Source: Arthrobacter livingstonensis
Lineage (GTDB): Bacteria; Actinomycetota; Actinomycetes; Actinomycetales; Micrococcaceae
DNA: 64,000 nt
Direction: 5' to 3'
NCBI RefSeq assembly: GCF_003219815.1
Contig: NZ_QJVD01000024.1
Coordinates: 1 to 64,000 of the forward strand
A program made the translations under genes and the position numbers. Under the pieces are notes generated by a model. The model saw nothing but the letters and a program-made list of their open reading frames with translations. It had not been told where the DNA came from and did no database searches. Positions 63,429 to 64,000 of this stretch are shown here, piece after piece; position 1 is the first letter of the stretch, and each line of letters starts with the position of its first letter.

Positions 63429-64000
63429 GACCGCCTCCTCTCGAAGCCTTGAATTGCTGATATGACGATTCTCACAGTGCTTTCATTCTCTTGCAATAGT
63501 TTTCATAGATTTTCATCCGAGAGCATCAGGATCAGGGCTAGTCGGTGTTCCCCGTTTGTGTGGACGACCACGGCAGAGCAGTGCGGCTGATGGTGTCAAT
63601 AAGAGGGCAAGAACTTTACCTTGAAGGCATCGGCGCCGCGCCCGCCGGCGCGGCAAGCGCCATCTATCAAGCCTGAATGTAGCCGGTTCAGTCAAAGCCT
63701 GCCCGTTGGCTCAATGGGAGCGTTGACAGTGTCAACATATTTTCCGCCGGAAGGGTTCGGATAGCGTCGAACTGGGGCGGGTATCCGCAATTTTCCGCGG
63801 GTGCCATGTGTTTGCAGGGGCTAATTCAGGGTTCGAGTCCCACCTCAGATACGGTATTGCCGTGAACTAGCGGAGTTCATTAAAGCTTCAGCGGTTGGTC
63901 CGCGAAGGTGGCTACTGCCGATCTGGCAATCCAGCACCTTTCAATGGCGTGGCGGTGGTCCATGTGGATCCAGAAGTTCCTCATAACTGCTGCTCGCATC
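63429..64000. other. About 570 bases without a supported gene
   Basis: Apart from the ATGAAA repeats before lacI, I see no coding frame. A tRNA-like T-arm string (GGTTCGAGTCC around 63830) has no matching acceptor and I do not call a tRNA. Confidence 0.5.
63481..63516 (-). promoter_or_regulatory. Three repeats of ATGAAA upstream of the lacI gene
   Basis: On the plus strand TTTCAT occurs at 63481, 63501 and 63511 (ATGAAA on the coding strand), 53-88 bases upstream of the LacI start. AT-rich compared with the flanks, it could contain promoter elements and a regulator-binding site. Confidence 0.35.

Noticed and set aside
63700-63850. Possible tRNA gene (D-arm-like GGCTCAATGGGAGCG and T-arm GGTTCGAGTCC)
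   Set aside because: The two arms are about 120 bases apart and no acceptor strand pairs with the bases after the T-arm. It does not fold as a tRNA.

Overview
The window looks like an accessory region of a high-GC actinobacterium, most likely an Arthrobacter-type Micrococcaceae. This rests on GC-rich codon use, frequent GTG starts, overlapping ATGA/GTGA stop-start pairs, leaderless-looking promoters and the gene families present. The genus is inference.

Layout. (1) 673-1884: a Fic-domain protein on the minus strand. (2) 2899-10799: a five-gene plus-strand operon for an ATP-dependent ketone carboxylase of the acetone/acetophenone carboxylase class (two HyuA-type subunits, one HyuB-type subunit, a small gamma subunit and a fifth protein). 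It converges on a minus-strand operon, 16788-10815, with a 3-oxoacid CoA-transferase (scoA, scoB), an SCP2-type thiolase, a PcaC-like protein and a large LuxR/MalT-type regulator. An IclR regulator at 16972 is divergent, with palindromic sites between it and scoA. Together these can carboxylate a ketone to a 3-oxoacid, activate it with CoA and cleave it to acyl-CoA plus acetyl-CoA. (3) 18.7-43.5 kb: a mosaic of transport, regulation and resistance-type genes. It holds two PadR modules (one with a DrrAB-like exporter), a MerR gene cut off from its promoter by an insertion sequence, an ABC exporter with a two-component system, a three-gene operon ending in a class A beta-lactamase-like hydrolase, and two copies of a VC0807-type membrane protein gene, one destroyed by an IS110 insertion and a frameshift. 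Three direct repeats carrying a tRNA 3' end (about 141, 18701 and 43489) bracket these blocks and look like successive integration sites. (4) 44-53.2 kb: small stress or detoxification genes, ending in an ECF41-type sigma factor, its carboxymuconolactone decarboxylase partner and a recognisable cognate promoter. (5) 53.3-54.5 kb: remnants of a tyrosine recombinase element and another transposase. (6) 63428-54515: a LacI regulator and an eight-gene minus-strand operon. It joins a polar-amino-acid-type ABC transporter to a complete mannonate/fructuronate route (oxidoreductase, mannonate dehydratase, KDG kinase, KDPG aldolase).

The most notable points are the five-subunit carboxylase with its CoA-transferase/thiolase partner operon, the amino-acid-type transporter wired into a sugar-acid operon, the insertion sequence with 112-bp ends and a 24-bp iteron array, the iterated operator ahead of the DrrAB-like operon, the tRNA-derived repeats, and the ECF41 unit. 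All calls come from reading the sequence; no database search was run.
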